NCBI RefSeq assembly: GCF_021603645.1
Contig: NZ_BQHJ01000005.1
Coordinates: 471,723-535,722 of the forward strand
Direction of reading: 5' to 3'
DNA: 64,000 nucleotides
Source: Pseudomonas pseudonitroreducens
GTDB lineage: Bacteria > Pseudomonadota > Gammaproteobacteria > Pseudomonadales > Pseudomonadaceae
Within the stretch, counting starts at the first letter, position 1, and every line of letters starts with the position of its first letter. Position numbers and translations under genes: made by a program. This document shows positions 9,013-17,998 of this stretch, piece by piece. The notes beneath the pieces were generated by a model. That model did not search any database. It was given only the letters and a program-made list of their open reading frames with translations, and was not told the DNA's origin.

Positions 9013-9357
9013 ATGCCCCAACCGATTCTGCTTACCGGCACCGCCGGACTTGAACTGCCGGCACCGCAGCCGGTGAAGGAACCCCTGGGTGCGCCCGTGT
9101 CCAGCACCGCGACCCACGCCGAGGAAGGCGAGGGCGGACTGCTCACCGGTGTCTGGGAATGCACGCCCGGCCGTTGGCGACGCCAGGTGCTGTCACGGGA
9201 ATTCAGCCACTTCATCAGCGGCCACTGCCGTTTCATCCCGGACGACGGCGAGCCCATCGAACTGCGCGCCGGCGACGCCGTGCTGTTCCCGGCGAACTGT
9301 CAGGGCACCTGGGATATCAGCGAGACGGTGCGCAAGAGCTTCGTGATCATTCCCTGA
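9013..9357 (+). CDS. Cupin (DUF861-type) small protein
   Basis: A 114-residue single cupin barrel. SHFISGHCRFIPDDGEPIELRAGDAVLFPANCQGTWDI matches the (S)-ureidoglycine aminohydrolase/DUF861 cupin pattern (G-X5-P...G-D-X-F-P). AAGGAG stands six bases before the ATG, and the gene follows the FAD oxidoreductase by 11 bases, so the two are one operon. Such cupins commonly accompany amine oxidases of this type; a catalytic or binding role is not proven. Its last 11 bases overlap the convergent PucR gene. Confidence 0.82.
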   Translation: MPQPILLTGTAGLELPAPQPVKEPLGAPVSSTATHAEEGEGGLLTGVWECTPGRWRRQVLSREFSHFISGHCRFIPDDGEPIELRAGDAVLFPANCQGTWDISETVRKSFVIIP

Positions 9358-10834
9358 TTCCCAGGTCCATCCCGGCAATCTGCGCCGAGCGCAGCGCGAT
9401 CCATAGGACGGCCACGTCCTCGGTGGAGTCTAGCGAGCGCTCGGTGATTTCCTCGATGCGGCGGATGCGGTAGACCAGCGTCTGCTTGTGTACGTTGAGC
9501 AGCTGCGCGGCTTTCTGCCAGGAACGGTTCTGTTCGAGGAAGACGCGCAGGGTGTGCTGCAACTGGCCACCCTGTTGCGCGTCGTAATCCGCCAGCGCAC
9601 CCAGTACCCGGCGATGCACGCGCCGCGCTTCTTCCAGGCTCGCCGGCAGCCAGGACTGCTCGCCCTGCGCATCGGCGTAAGCCACCAGGGGACGCTGGTG
9701 GTTGGCATGGGCCAGCGCCAGGCGTGCCTCGCGCAGTGCCTCCACCGCACGCAATGCATGACCCAGCGGGTTGCTGTGACCGAGCGTGCAATCCAGTTCA
9801 GCCTGCAGGGCCTGGGCCTGTGCCGGGTCGCTCAGCAGCAGGATCAGCTCGTTGCCCTGGTGGCGCACCAGCAGCCCCATTCCCAGCCGCTGCAGGCGTT
9901 GCTGCCAGTGCTTCGGCAGTTCGCCGGTGGCGCGCGCGAGCACCAGGCAGGCGGCATCCAGCGGGCAGTTCAGCTGTACCAGGCGTTCCTGCGCGGCGCG
10001 TTCGGTGAGACGCTGCTGCAGCAGGTCATCCAGTAACTCCGAGCCCAGGCGCAGCATGCGCTCGTGCTCGACCTGGGCGCGTTCCAGCTCGATGCCCAGC
10101 ACCGCGACGATGTGGTGCAGCAGGCCGTAATCGAGCAGCTCGCCGCCGGTAGCGAGAATCTCGCAGGTGGCCAACGACGGCAGCAGCATCACCAATGCTT
10201 CCTGCTCGCCATTGCTGCAGCGGGTCACGGTGTCCGGCACCGAACGGCGCTGGGCGAGCATCGCTCGCCAACTGTCCGGCAGCGGCGGCAAACCCTCCTG
10301 CCAGGGCTGCAGGGTGGCCGTATCGAACAGGTAGAGCTGGGCGCGAACGTCGCTGCACAGCCGCCGCAGCAGCCCGGCAAGGCCCAGCCCGCGCAAGCCG
10401 ATGCGTGCGCTTTCATAGATGCGCGTGACGGCGCTACGGCGTTCGTGTTCTTCCTGTTTGCTGGCGTCGACGATGGCGCGGGTGACGGCGGAGAAGGGCA
10501 CCGCGTAGTCGGTCATCAGCAGCGGGAAACCCAGCCGGCAGGCTTCGTCCTGCAGTGCCTGGATATCCGCCGGCGCCTGCATGTTCTCGCCGATCATCAG
10601 CCCTGATATCCGTGCCCCGGCCAGGCGTTGCAGGTAGTCGCGCTGCGCCTGCGCCTGCGCGGGAATGCCGATGCCGGTGGTCATCAGCAGGTCACCTTCG
10701 CCGAGCCATTCGGTGGGGTCCGCCAGTTCGCACACGTGCGCCCAGCGCAGACGCCGGCCGACGCCCTCGCTGCCGCCGAGCAGGCGGGTGCGCAGGGAGG
10801 CGTTGTCGAGGATGTCCTGGATATGGAAAGGCAT
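9347..10834 (-). CDS. PucR-family transcriptional regulator
   Basis: A 495-residue regulator. Residues 1-130 form the PucR N-terminal ligand domain (MPFHIQDILD...GEGDLLMTTGIG...ISGLMIG) and the C-terminus carries the PucR helix-turn-helix FLEQNRSWQKAAQLLNVHKQ TLVYRIRRIEEI. PucR proteins usually activate catabolic genes for purines, amino acids or amines in response to substrate. It lies between the FAD oxidase/cupin pair and a divergently read binding protein, so it probably controls both. The start at 10834 is chosen over a 61-codon upstream extension that has no family similarity. Confidence 0.88.
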   Translation of the reverse strand: MPFHIQDILDNASLRTRLLGGSEGVGRRLRWAHVCELADPTEWLGEGDLLMTTGIGIPAQAQAQRDYLQRLAGARISGLMIGENMQAPADIQALQDEACRLGFPLLMTDYAVPFSAVTRAIVDASKQEEHERRSAVTRIYESARIGLRGLGLAGLLRRLCSDVRAQLYLFDTATLQPWQEGLPPLPDSWRAMLAQRRSVPDTVTRCSNGEQEALVMLLPSLATCEILATGGELLDYGLLHHIVAVLGIELERAQVEHERMLRLGSELLDDLLQQRLTERAAQERLVQLNCPLDAACLVLARATGELPKHWQQRLQRLGMGLLVRHQGNELILLLSDPAQAQALQAELDCTLGHSNPLGHALRAVEALREARLALAHANHQRPLVAYADAQGEQSWLPASLEEARRVHRRVLGALADYDAQQGGQLQHTLRVFLEQNRSWQKAAQLLNVHKQTLVYRIRRIEEITERSLDSTEDVAVLWIALRSAQIAGMDLGIRE

Positions 10835-11089
10835 GGCGGGTCCGCAGCGAAGAGAGACGGCCGGTAAGCATGCCACCAAGCGCGAGGCCTTGTCGCGCCT
10901 GGCTTGAGTGGATATCGCAGGCTTCGTACCGGGATACGAGCGGGGTCTTCCGAATTGTAGTTCCGTCTGATTGTGGAGCTTGCCCGCGTGCCCCAAGACT
11001 AGCTGGCAGTGCGCCATGCGGGCCCTTCGAGGCCGCGGATGGCGCCGCCTGCCGCGAGGCGGGCCGTCTACTCACCGGAGACCATAACA

Positions 11090-12130
11090 ATGAACAAGAT
11101 CCTGAGTTCCTCCATCGCCTGCGCCCTGGGTTGCGCGGCGACTTTCCCTGCTTTGGCCGACCTCACCGTGGTCTCCCACGGCGGCGCCAACAAGGCCGCC
11201 CAGGTCAAGGCCTTCTACCAGCCCTACATGCAGCAGAGTGGCAGCCGGCTGATCGCCGACGAGTTCAACGGCGAAATGGCCAAGGTCAAGGTGCAGGTGG
11301 ACACCGGCAGCGTTTCCTGGGACGTCGTCGAGATGGAGATGCCGGAACTGGCGCGCGCCTGCGACGAGGGCCTGCTGCAGGAAATCGGCGAACAACCGGG
11401 CATTGCCAAGCTCGCCCCTGAACTGCTGGACGGCGCGGTGCAGCCCTGCGGCGTGGGCTTCTTCGTCTGGTCCACGGTGCTGGCCTACAACGCCGACAAG
11501 CTGAAGAGCGCGCCCACCGGTTGGGCGGATTTCTGGGACACGCAGAAATTCCCCGGCAAGCGCGGCCTGCGCAAGGGCGCCATGTACACCCTGGAGTTCG
11601 CCCTGATGGCCGACGGTGTGGCGCCGAAGGATGTGTACAGCGTGCTCGCCACCAAGGAAGGCCAGGACCGCGCATTCAGGAAGCTCGACCAGATCAAGCC
11701 GAGCATCCAGTGGTGGGAAGCCGGTGCGCAGCCGCCGCAATACCTGGCGTCAGGCGACGTGGTGATGAGCTCCGCCTACAACGGCCGGATCGCCGCCGTG
11801 CAGGATGAAAGCCAGCTGCGCGTGGTGTGGAACGGCGGCATCTACGACATGGACGCCTTCGCCATTCCCAAGGGCGCGAAGAACACCGAGGAAGGGCTGC
11901 GTTTCATCCAGTACGTATTGCAGACCGAGCAGCAGAAGAACTACGCGCAGCAGATTGCCTACGGCCCGGTGAACCGTGCCGCCGTCCCGCTGGTGGACGC
12001 CGCGCGCCGCGCCAACATGCCCACCGACGAGGCCAACCTGGCCGGCCAGGTGGCAATGAACGCCGCCTTCTGGGCTGACCATGGCGAGCAGCTGGAGCAG
12101 CGCTTCAACGCCTGGGCCGCCAAGCAGTAA
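11090..12130 (+). CDS. Periplasmic polyamine-type ABC substrate-binding protein
   Basis: A 346-residue binding protein of the PotD/PotF class with a signal peptide (MNKILSSSIACALGCAATFPALA), then LTVVSHGGANKAAQVKAFYQ, DTGSVSWDVVEMEMPELARACDEGLL and GVGFFVWSTVLAYNADKL, all usual for spermidine/putrescine-type binding proteins. Divergent from the PucR gene with a 255-bp shared promoter region. No permease or ATPase gene adjoins it, so it must use transport proteins coded elsewhere. Ligand unknown; an amine or amino acid fits the oxidase next door. Confidence 0.85.
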   Translation: MNKILSSSIACALGCAATFPALADLTVVSHGGANKAAQVKAFYQPYMQQSGSRLIADEFNGEMAKVKVQVDTGSVSWDVVEMEMPELARACDEGLLQEIGEQPGIAKLAPELLDGAVQPCGVGFFVWSTVLAYNADKLKSAPTGWADFWDTQKFPGKRGLRKGAMYTLEFALMADGVAPKDVYSVLATKEGQDRAFRKLDQIKPSIQWWEAGAQPPQYLASGDVVMSSAYNGRIAAVQDESQLRVVWNGGIYDMDAFAIPKGAKNTEEGLRFIQYVLQTEQQKNYAQQIAYGPVNRAAVPLVDAARRANMPTDEANLAGQVAMNAAFWADHGEQLEQRFNAWAAKQ

Positions 12131-12163
12131 GTTTCCCGGTGTGCGGTCCCGCCCGCACTTTCA

Positions 12164-12187
12164 GGCCGCCTTCGGGCGGCCTTTTTT
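12164..12187 (+). terminator. Rho-independent terminator after the binding protein gene
   Basis: Stem GGCCGCC / GGCGGCC around TTCG, followed by six Ts (12182-12187), 33 bases after the stop codon. Confidence 0.9.
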
Positions 12188-12330
12188 GTGGGTGGCGGGG
12201 CGGGATTTCGAGGTGAGACGACTGCTTCGGTGCTCGACTTTCGCCTGTCCATCCGGATGCCACGTGCCTCGATGTTGGCGAGCAAGGACTAGGCGCCCCC
12301 TCGGCCCTGCAGATGGGCTTGGCATTTCTT

Positions 12331-12355
12331 GTAGGAGCGAGCTTGCTCGCGAACC
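12331..12355. repeat. REP element, single copy
   Basis: One GTAGGAGCGAGCTTGCTCGC unit lies between two convergent transcription units, each with its own terminator. Confidence 0.75.
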
Positions 12356-12424
12356 AGGACCGGCACGGCCGGGAACGGCTTGCGGGCAAGGCCTTCTCTT
12401 ACCGGAACGCCGGTAGCTCGCCCA

Positions 12425-12454
12425 CAAAAAAGCCCACCGGGGTCACCGGTGGGC
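12425..12454 (-). terminator. Rho-independent terminator of the MFS gene
   Basis: On the minus strand, stem GCCCACCGG / CCGGTGGGC (12432-12454) is followed by TTTTTT (12425-12431), 24 bases after the stop of the transporter gene. Confidence 0.88.
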
Positions 12455-12477
12455 TTCGGGTCAGACTGGAAAACGAA

Positions 12478-13839
12478 TCAGGTCGCCAGGCTCAGCGATG
12501 CCGACTGCTGCAGCGAGCGGCCCTTGGTTTCCGGTGCCCAGGCTAGGCAGATGAAGAAGGCCAGCAGGGTGATCGCCGCGCCGATCAGCAGGGTTGCCTG
12601 CAAACCGATGGACTCGATGCCGATCGGCATCAGGTAGGTGCCGGTGGCCGCACCGATGCGGCTGAAGCCGACCGCCACGCCAACAGCGGTGGCGCGCACG
12701 GAAGTGGGGAACAGCTCGTTGGGGTAGATCCATTCCAGGATGCTCGGCCCGCCGGAGACAAAGGCGTAGAAGGCAAAGGCGCCGACAATGAACCAGGCCG
12801 GTGCGTCCGCCCACAGGCCCAGGGCCAGCAGCGGCAGTGCCATCAGCGCGAAGGGCACCACCACCATCGGGCGGCGGCCCCAGGTTTCCACCAGCTTCAG
12901 CGCCGGAATCACGCCGATGGCGAAGAGAATGGCGATCATCAGCTCGCCCAGGGTCGAGGAGTTCTCGCCTTTGATACCGGCGGTCAGCAGGATCATGCTG
13001 CCGAAGGTGTAGAGCACGTACTGCGGGGTGATCTGCGCGAAGTAGAGCATGCCGCACATGATGGTGCGCTTGAGGTAGCCGCCCGAGGAAATCATCTTCA
13101 GGTCGCTCTTCCACGAGCGGTGGCGACCGCCGTCGTTCAGCTCGGCGACGTCGGCCGGGGTGATCACCACGTCCTTGGCGTAGACCAGCCTGATCACCTG
13201 CTGCGCTTCCTCGATACGCCCCTTGCTGGCCAGCCAGCGCGGCGATTCCGGGATACCGCGGCGGATCAGTACGACGATGATGCCGACCACTGCGCCGCTG
13301 AACAGCATCCAGCGCCACAGCGAATGGTCGCCGGTCCAGGAAACCATCAGGTAGCCGACGATGAACGCCGTCATCGCGCCGCAGGACCAGGCCAGGCCGG
13401 ATACACCGATCATGAAGCCACGGCGCTTGGACGGGGTGAACTCGGTCAGCAGCGAGGTGGCGATGGGATAGTCCGCACCCACCGCGAGGCCGATGACGAA
13501 GCGCAGCACGATCAGTTGCCAGGCCTCGGTGACGAAGGCGGACAGGCCGCAGGCGAGCACCAGCACGGTGAGATCGAGGGCGTACATGGTTTCCCGGCCG
13601 ATGCGGTTGGTGATGGCGCCGAACACCGTCGCGCCGAAGAAGATGCCCAGCAGCGAGGCCGCGCCGATCAGGCCGGTTTCCACCGAAGTGGCGGCGATGT
13701 CCTGGCCGAAGCCGATCAGTGCAATGCCGATCAGGCTGAGAATGTAGCCGTCGAGGAAGGGCCCGCCGCAGCAGGCCAGCAGCAGTTTCCGGTGAAATTT
13801 CGATACCGGGGAATGTTCAATGACATCAAACACGCTCAT
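12478..13839 (-). CDS. MFS transporter, metabolite:proton symporter type
   Basis: A 453-residue inner-membrane carrier with twelve hydrophobic segments. The loop-2 motif GAITNRIGRETMYALD and the sugar-porter-like RFVIGLAVGADYPIATSLLTEFTPSKRRG place it in the branch of the major facilitator superfamily that includes organic acid and sugar symporters. The start MSVFDVIEHSPVSKFHRK at 13839 is the conserved opening; an upstream extension of 46 codons is rejected. It stands alone with its own terminator; the substrate cannot be told from the sequence. Confidence 0.85.
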   Translation of the reverse strand: MSVFDVIEHSPVSKFHRKLLLACCGGPFLDGYILSLIGIALIGFGQDIAATSVETGLIGAASLLGIFFGATVFGAITNRIGRETMYALDLTVLVLACGLSAFVTEAWQLIVLRFVIGLAVGADYPIATSLLTEFTPSKRRGFMIGVSGLAWSCGAMTAFIVGYLMVSWTGDHSLWRWMLFSGAVVGIIVVLIRRGIPESPRWLASKGRIEEAQQVIRLVYAKDVVITPADVAELNDGGRHRSWKSDLKMISSGGYLKRTIMCGMLYFAQITPQYVLYTFGSMILLTAGIKGENSSTLGELMIAILFAIGVIPALKLVETWGRRPMVVVPFALMALPLLALGLWADAPAWFIVGAFAFYAFVSGGPSILEWIYPNELFPTSVRATAVGVAVGFSRIGAATGTYLMPIGIESIGLQATLLIGAAITLLAFFICLAWAPETKGRSLQQSASLSLAT

Positions 13840-14073
13840 GGGTACAACCTTTGTTGAATTTATAAGTGGCCGGGCAGGCAGCTTTCTTTTGCCGGCTACA
13901 GGCGGCAGGAGCCCGTATCCAGAGGCCGGCAAGGGGGAGGCAGAGGGTGCAGGGATGGGCCCGGAGGGACAATTCACCCAAGGTAAGAAGTGCCGCGCAG
14001 GGGCCTGTACGATCGTATGAACGAGGCTTTTCCCGTGCGGCGGTCCGGCAGACGGGCGCGCGCCGAGCCCGTG

Positions 14074-15813
14074 CTAGGGGTGCTGCTCCTGGCGAGACAG
14101 CTGCAGGTCCACGACGGCGCAGCAGCCTTGGCCGGGGGCATGGGAAACCTGCAGCTCGCCGCCGATGCTGCTGATCAGGTGCTGGGCGATGTTCAGGCTG
14201 AGGCTGTTGCGCGACGAGGTGTGCGCGGGATAGTCGCGGGTCAGTTCGGCGAGGGAATAGGCGCGCATTTCGCGGCGCCGGGTGCCCGGCAGGCCTTCGA
14301 TGGTGATGCGCACGTCCATCCGCTCCTGCTTCGGGCTGGCGGCGATGCGCAGGCGCACGCCGCCGTCCTCGGCCAGGTCGATCACATACAGGCCCAGGTG
14401 CCGCAGGGCCTCGCGCAGGGACTTGGCGTCGACCAGCAGGGTTGTCCGCGAGCGCCTGTCGATGTCCAGTTCAAGGCGCAGCTGCTTCTGCTCGGCCGCG
14501 CCGTGCAGAATGTCGAGCACCTCGGTGGCGAGCTCGTCCAGCCGCGTCGGCAGCAGGGGAACCTGTTCCTGGGCGATGAGCGCCCGCTTGAGGGAGGCGC
14601 CGTGTACCCGCAGCTCCTCGAGGATCGACAGGGCCTGGTCGAGAGACGACGGCCCGGGCTGCTCGAGGGTGTCGGCGAGAGCCTGGATGCGCTCGTTCAG
14701 GTGGCTGGTCGCGCTGCTGAACAGGTCGGTCAGTTGCTGGTGCGCCAGTTCGCTGGCTTCGGCCCGGCTGCGCAGCTCGTTGAGCTGGTCGTAGCGCTCG
14801 GTGATATCGGTGCTGCAGCAGATCATCCCGAGCAACTTGCCGTCGCCATCGCGATACGGCGTACCCCAGTGGTGCAGCACGCGGCGCTCGCCATGGACGC
14901 TGAGTTCGATGTCCTTGTTGAAAGGCTGCTCCTGGGCGATGGCGCGTTGCAGGAAGCGCAGCATGTTGCGCGCGTCGCTGGGCGGGTACCAGTCCACCTC
15001 GGTGGTGCGGGTGCCGAGCACATCGTCCAGCTGCGCCTGGTACAGCTCCAGGTGCGCCGGATTGGCGTACACCAGGCGTGCTTCGGTATCGCGAACGTAG
15101 AAGGCCGCCGGCAGGCTCTCGACCATGGCGCGCCACAGGGGCGCTTCGCCTCCCTCGGCGGCCGCTGGGTGAGTTTCGCTGGCGGGCGCGGCGAGGCGGT
15201 TGCGGCGGGCGAAGTCGATCAGCTCGAGCATGCTGGAGAGGTTGAGCTTGCTGCGCATGCGCGCCCGGTAGGTGCTGACGGACTTCTCGCTGATGGTCAG
15301 CTCGTGGGCGATCTCCTGGTTGCTGTAACCGCTGGCGAGCAGGCTGAGCACGCTCAGCTCGCGGTTGGACAGCGCGGCGACGCGCTCGGCGTCGTTCTCC
15401 TGCAGGCTGCCGCGGTGCACGCTGCCGAGCATGTCGGCGGGAAAGTAGCTGTGTCCGCGCAGCAGCACCGCCAGGGCCTCCTTGAGCCGGTCGATGTCCT
15501 GGTGCTTGCTGACGAAGCCCGAGGCGCCGGCCTGCAGGAAGCGTCCGACATAGTGCTCGGAGTCCTGGGTGCTGTAGCCCAGTATCGGCAGCGTCATGCC
15601 ACGGCCGCGCAGGCGCGCGATGACGTCCAGGCCGGTGAGCTGCGACAGGTCGATATCGATGATCAGCAGGTCCGGCGCCAGGCGGCTGGTCAGGCTCAGC
15701 GCCTCGAGACCGTTGCAGGCCTCGCCGATGACCGTGTGGCGCTCCGCCTGCAGCAGCATGCGCACCGCGTAACGGGTCATCGGGTGTTCGTCGGCAATCA
15801 GTATTCGCGCCAT
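14074..15813 (-). CDS. Hybrid response regulator: receiver, LuxR HTH, PAS, degenerate kinase
   Basis: The 579-residue protein has an unusual domain order. Residues 1-120 are a receiver domain with the acidic pocket (IADEHP), phospho-acceptor Asp in LLIIDIDLS, and the Ser and Lys in LGYSTQ and GFVSKH. Residues about 150-210 are a NarL/FixJ-type helix-turn-helix (LSNRELSVLSLLASGYSNQEIAHEL). Residues about 225-345 are a PAS domain (LPAAFYVRDTEARLVYANPAH...MICCSTDITERY). The remainder looks like a histidine-kinase end: SLSLNIAQHLISSIGGELQV matches a G2 box, but the N-box Asn is missing (HLGLYVIDLAEDGG) and no standard H-box is visible. It is divergent from a c-di-GMP phosphodiesterase gene. Confidence 0.82.
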   Translation of the reverse strand: MARILIADEHPMTRYAVRMLLQAERHTVIGEACNGLEALSLTSRLAPDLLIIDIDLSQLTGLDVIARLRGRGMTLPILGYSTQDSEHYVGRFLQAGASGFVSKHQDIDRLKEALAVLLRGHSYFPADMLGSVHRGSLQENDAERVAALSNRELSVLSLLASGYSNQEIAHELTISEKSVSTYRARMRSKLNLSSMLELIDFARRNRLAAPASETHPAAAEGGEAPLWRAMVESLPAAFYVRDTEARLVYANPAHLELYQAQLDDVLGTRTTEVDWYPPSDARNMLRFLQRAIAQEQPFNKDIELSVHGERRVLHHWGTPYRDGDGKLLGMICCSTDITERYDQLNELRSRAEASELAHQQLTDLFSSATSHLNERIQALADTLEQPGPSSLDQALSILEELRVHGASLKRALIAQEQVPLLPTRLDELATEVLDILHGAAEQKQLRLELDIDRRSRTTLLVDAKSLREALRHLGLYVIDLAEDGGVRLRIAASPKQERMDVRITIEGLPGTRRREMRAYSLAELTRDYPAHTSSRNSLSLNIAQHLISSIGGELQVSHAPGQGCCAVVDLQLSRQEQHP

Positions 15814-15971
15814 CTCGTCCCCCTGGTGTGGGTTTGACTCTAGGGCATGCTGATCGCCTTCGTGTAATCATTTTCCTACAAATCTTGACTGGATTTCGCA
15901 TCCTCACGAGGCGATTGCAGGGAAAGAATGCGCTTACAAAGCTCTCCCACTTTCTCCTCAAGGTGACCCAC

Positions 15972-17528
15972 ATGAGTCGCGCTCGCATCGTCAGGACCGG
16001 CATCGGTGCCGGCCTGCTGGGTGTCGCTCTGCTAATGGCCGGCACTGGTTACCTGGCCTGGACCCTGGTTGTGCAGCACACCGCGGAGCGTCTGGAGACC
16101 CTGGCCAGGCTCGCCTCGCAGCGCGCCGACAGCACCGTCGCCCAGGCTGCCGCTGCATTGCGCGAGCTGAACCGTTCACCGCTACCGCCGTGCTCGGCAG
16201 AGGGCATCGAGCAGATGCGCCTGCTGGTGATCGACACGCTGGCGGTGAAGGCGGTGGGGTACGTCGAGGAAGAGGTATTCGCCTGCAGCTCCTGGGGTGT
16301 GGAAGGGCACGCGCTGGAGCAGTGGCCGGAAGACCTGCGTACCGCTGACGGCATCGGAGTGTCGATCAACGTGCAGCCTTCCGTGACGTCGGCCAAGCCG
16401 ATGCTGGCCCTGCGCGACGCCGCGTTCAACCTGCTGCTCGACCCCGAGCATTTCCTCGAGACCTCCCTCGCGCCCGGTGTCAGCCTGGCGCTGGGTACGC
16501 CGGCTGGGCACTGGCTGGGAACGCCCGCGAACGGCTTCGCCCACTTCCTCGCGCGAATCCACGGCGAACCGCACACCGCGCTGCGCGACGCCTATCTGTA
16601 TACCCGGGTCAGGCATGGCAACTGGCAGACGGTGGCGGCCGTCACCCGCGAGGAAATTCTTCGCGATCTGTGGCGCGAGCTGCTCATGCTCGCACCGTTG
16701 GCGCTGCTGCTGTCCGGCCTCTGGTGCTGGCTGGTGGCGCGCCGAGTGCGTGCCAGTCTGTCGCCGCTGGCGATGCTGACGCGAGCGGTGGCCAACGGCG
16801 AGTTCAGCGCCTTCTACCAGCCCATCCTGGACCTGCGCGACGGCCGCTGCATTGGCGCAGAAGCCCTGGTGCGCTGGGCTCGCGCGGATGGCTCGGTGGT
16901 CATGCCGGAAGGTTTTCTTGCGCTGGCCGAATCCAGCGGCCTGATCGAGGCAATCACCGCGCAGGTGATATCGACGGCCTGCCGCGAGCTGGGCCCCAGC
17001 CTCGCTTCCGGGCAGCTGCAGCATGTGTCGATCAACCTGTCGGCGCAGGACGTGGCGAGCGGGAACTTCCTCCCGCGCCTGCTCGAAGCGCGGCAGCGTG
17101 CGGGCATCGCTGCCCAGAGCATCTGGCTGGAAGTGACCGAGGGCAGCCTGCTGATCATCGACGCCGCGCACCGCACGCTGGCGCAAAGCCGCGAGGCCGG
17201 CCACCCGATTGCCCTGGACGACTTCGGCACCGGCTATTCCAGCCTGCAGTACCTGCGGCGCCTGCCGCTGGACCTGCTGAAGATCGACCGCTCCTTCGTC
17301 CAGTCGCTGTCGGCCGGTACGCCTTGCCCGGTGACCGACCACACTATCGCCATGGCCCGCCAGCTGGAGTTGCTACTGGTGGCCGAAGGCATCGAGAGCG
17401 ACGAACAATTGCAGTACCTGCGTCAGCGCGGCGTGCATTACGGCCAGGGCTGGCTGTTCGGCAAGGCGATGCCACGCGACGAGTTCCTGGCCTATGTCGC
17501 CAGCCACCACTGGCGGGCGGCGTCATGA
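15972..17528 (+). CDS. CSS-motif EAL-domain c-di-GMP phosphodiesterase
   Basis: A 518-residue inner-membrane protein. A first helix (residues about 10-30) and a second (about 235-255) enclose a periplasmic CSS domain with the paired cysteines in PPCSAEG and FACSSWG, which in this family form a disulfide that senses periplasmic redox state. The cytoplasmic EAL domain looks active: GAEALVRW, SINLSAQD, LEVTEGSL, LDDFGTGYSSL, LKIDRSFV, VAEGIESDEQ and GQGWLFGKAM are all present. Role: hydrolysis of cyclic di-GMP to pGpG. AAGGTG precedes the ATG. It is divergent from the hybrid regulator, and a small periplasmic protein gene follows 41 bases downstream. Confidence 0.9.
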   Translation: MSRARIVRTGIGAGLLGVALLMAGTGYLAWTLVVQHTAERLETLARLASQRADSTVAQAAAALRELNRSPLPPCSAEGIEQMRLLVIDTLAVKAVGYVEEEVFACSSWGVEGHALEQWPEDLRTADGIGVSINVQPSVTSAKPMLALRDAAFNLLLDPEHFLETSLAPGVSLALGTPAGHWLGTPANGFAHFLARIHGEPHTALRDAYLYTRVRHGNWQTVAAVTREEILRDLWRELLMLAPLALLLSGLWCWLVARRVRASLSPLAMLTRAVANGEFSAFYQPILDLRDGRCIGAEALVRWARADGSVVMPEGFLALAESSGLIEAITAQVISTACRELGPSLASGQLQHVSINLSAQDVASGNFLPRLLEARQRAGIAAQSIWLEVTEGSLLIIDAAHRTLAQSREAGHPIALDDFGTGYSSLQYLRRLPLDLLKIDRSFVQSLSAGTPCPVTDHTIAMARQLELLLVAEGIESDEQLQYLRQRGVHYGQGWLFGKAMPRDEFLAYVASHHWRAAS

Positions 17529-17569
17529 GGCTTGCCATTTCCTGTTAGCCAAACGAGAGCTTGATCACC

Positions 17570-17974
17570 ATGAAAACTTCACTGCTGCTGTTCTGCCTGC
17601 TCGGCGTCACGCCTTCATTCGCACTGGCTGCCGACACCGTCACGACGGTCCCGGTGCACTTCGCCAAGGGCGCGAGCAGCACCGCCATCAAGGGCAGCTT
17701 CAAGGGTTACGACACGGTCCTCTACACCCTCTCGGCCAAGGCCGGGCAACACATGAAAGTCGGCGTCACCGGTAGCAGCAACGCCAACTTCAACCTCTTC
17801 GTTCCGGGCGACAAGCCGGGCGAGTCGACGGCCCTGGGCGCTGGCTCCGTCGGTCAGGACTGGAGCGGCGCGTTGCCGGCCTCGGGAACCTACAGCGTGC
17901 AGGTCTACCAGATGCGTGCGAGCGCACGGCGCGGCGAAACGGTGAACTACAGCATCCACTTCAGTATCGAGTGA
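17570..17974 (+). CDS. Small periplasmic beta-rich protein, PliG-like
   Basis: A 134-residue protein with a signal peptide (MKTSLLLFCLLGVTPSFALA). The mature part, VHFAKGASSTAIKGSFKGYD, AKAGQHMKVGVTGSSNANFNLF and GTYSVQVYQMRASARRGETVNY, has the beta-sandwich layout of proteins often annotated as inhibitors of g-type lysozyme. That name rests on remembered similarity only; a general PPC-like beta domain is an alternative. It follows the EAL gene by 41 bases and may be cotranscribed with it. Confidence 0.7.
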   Translation: MKTSLLLFCLLGVTPSFALAADTVTTVPVHFAKGASSTAIKGSFKGYDTVLYTLSAKAGQHMKVGVTGSSNANFNLFVPGDKPGESTALGAGSVGQDWSGALPASGTYSVQVYQMRASARRGETVNYSIHFSIE

Positions 17975-17998
17975 CACGCGACCCGCCTGGCTGGCGAC

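Noticed and set aside
13990-15837. 615-codon plus-strand open frame opposite the hybrid regulator
   Set aside because: The opposite strand encodes recognisable receiver, HTH and PAS domains; this frame has none.
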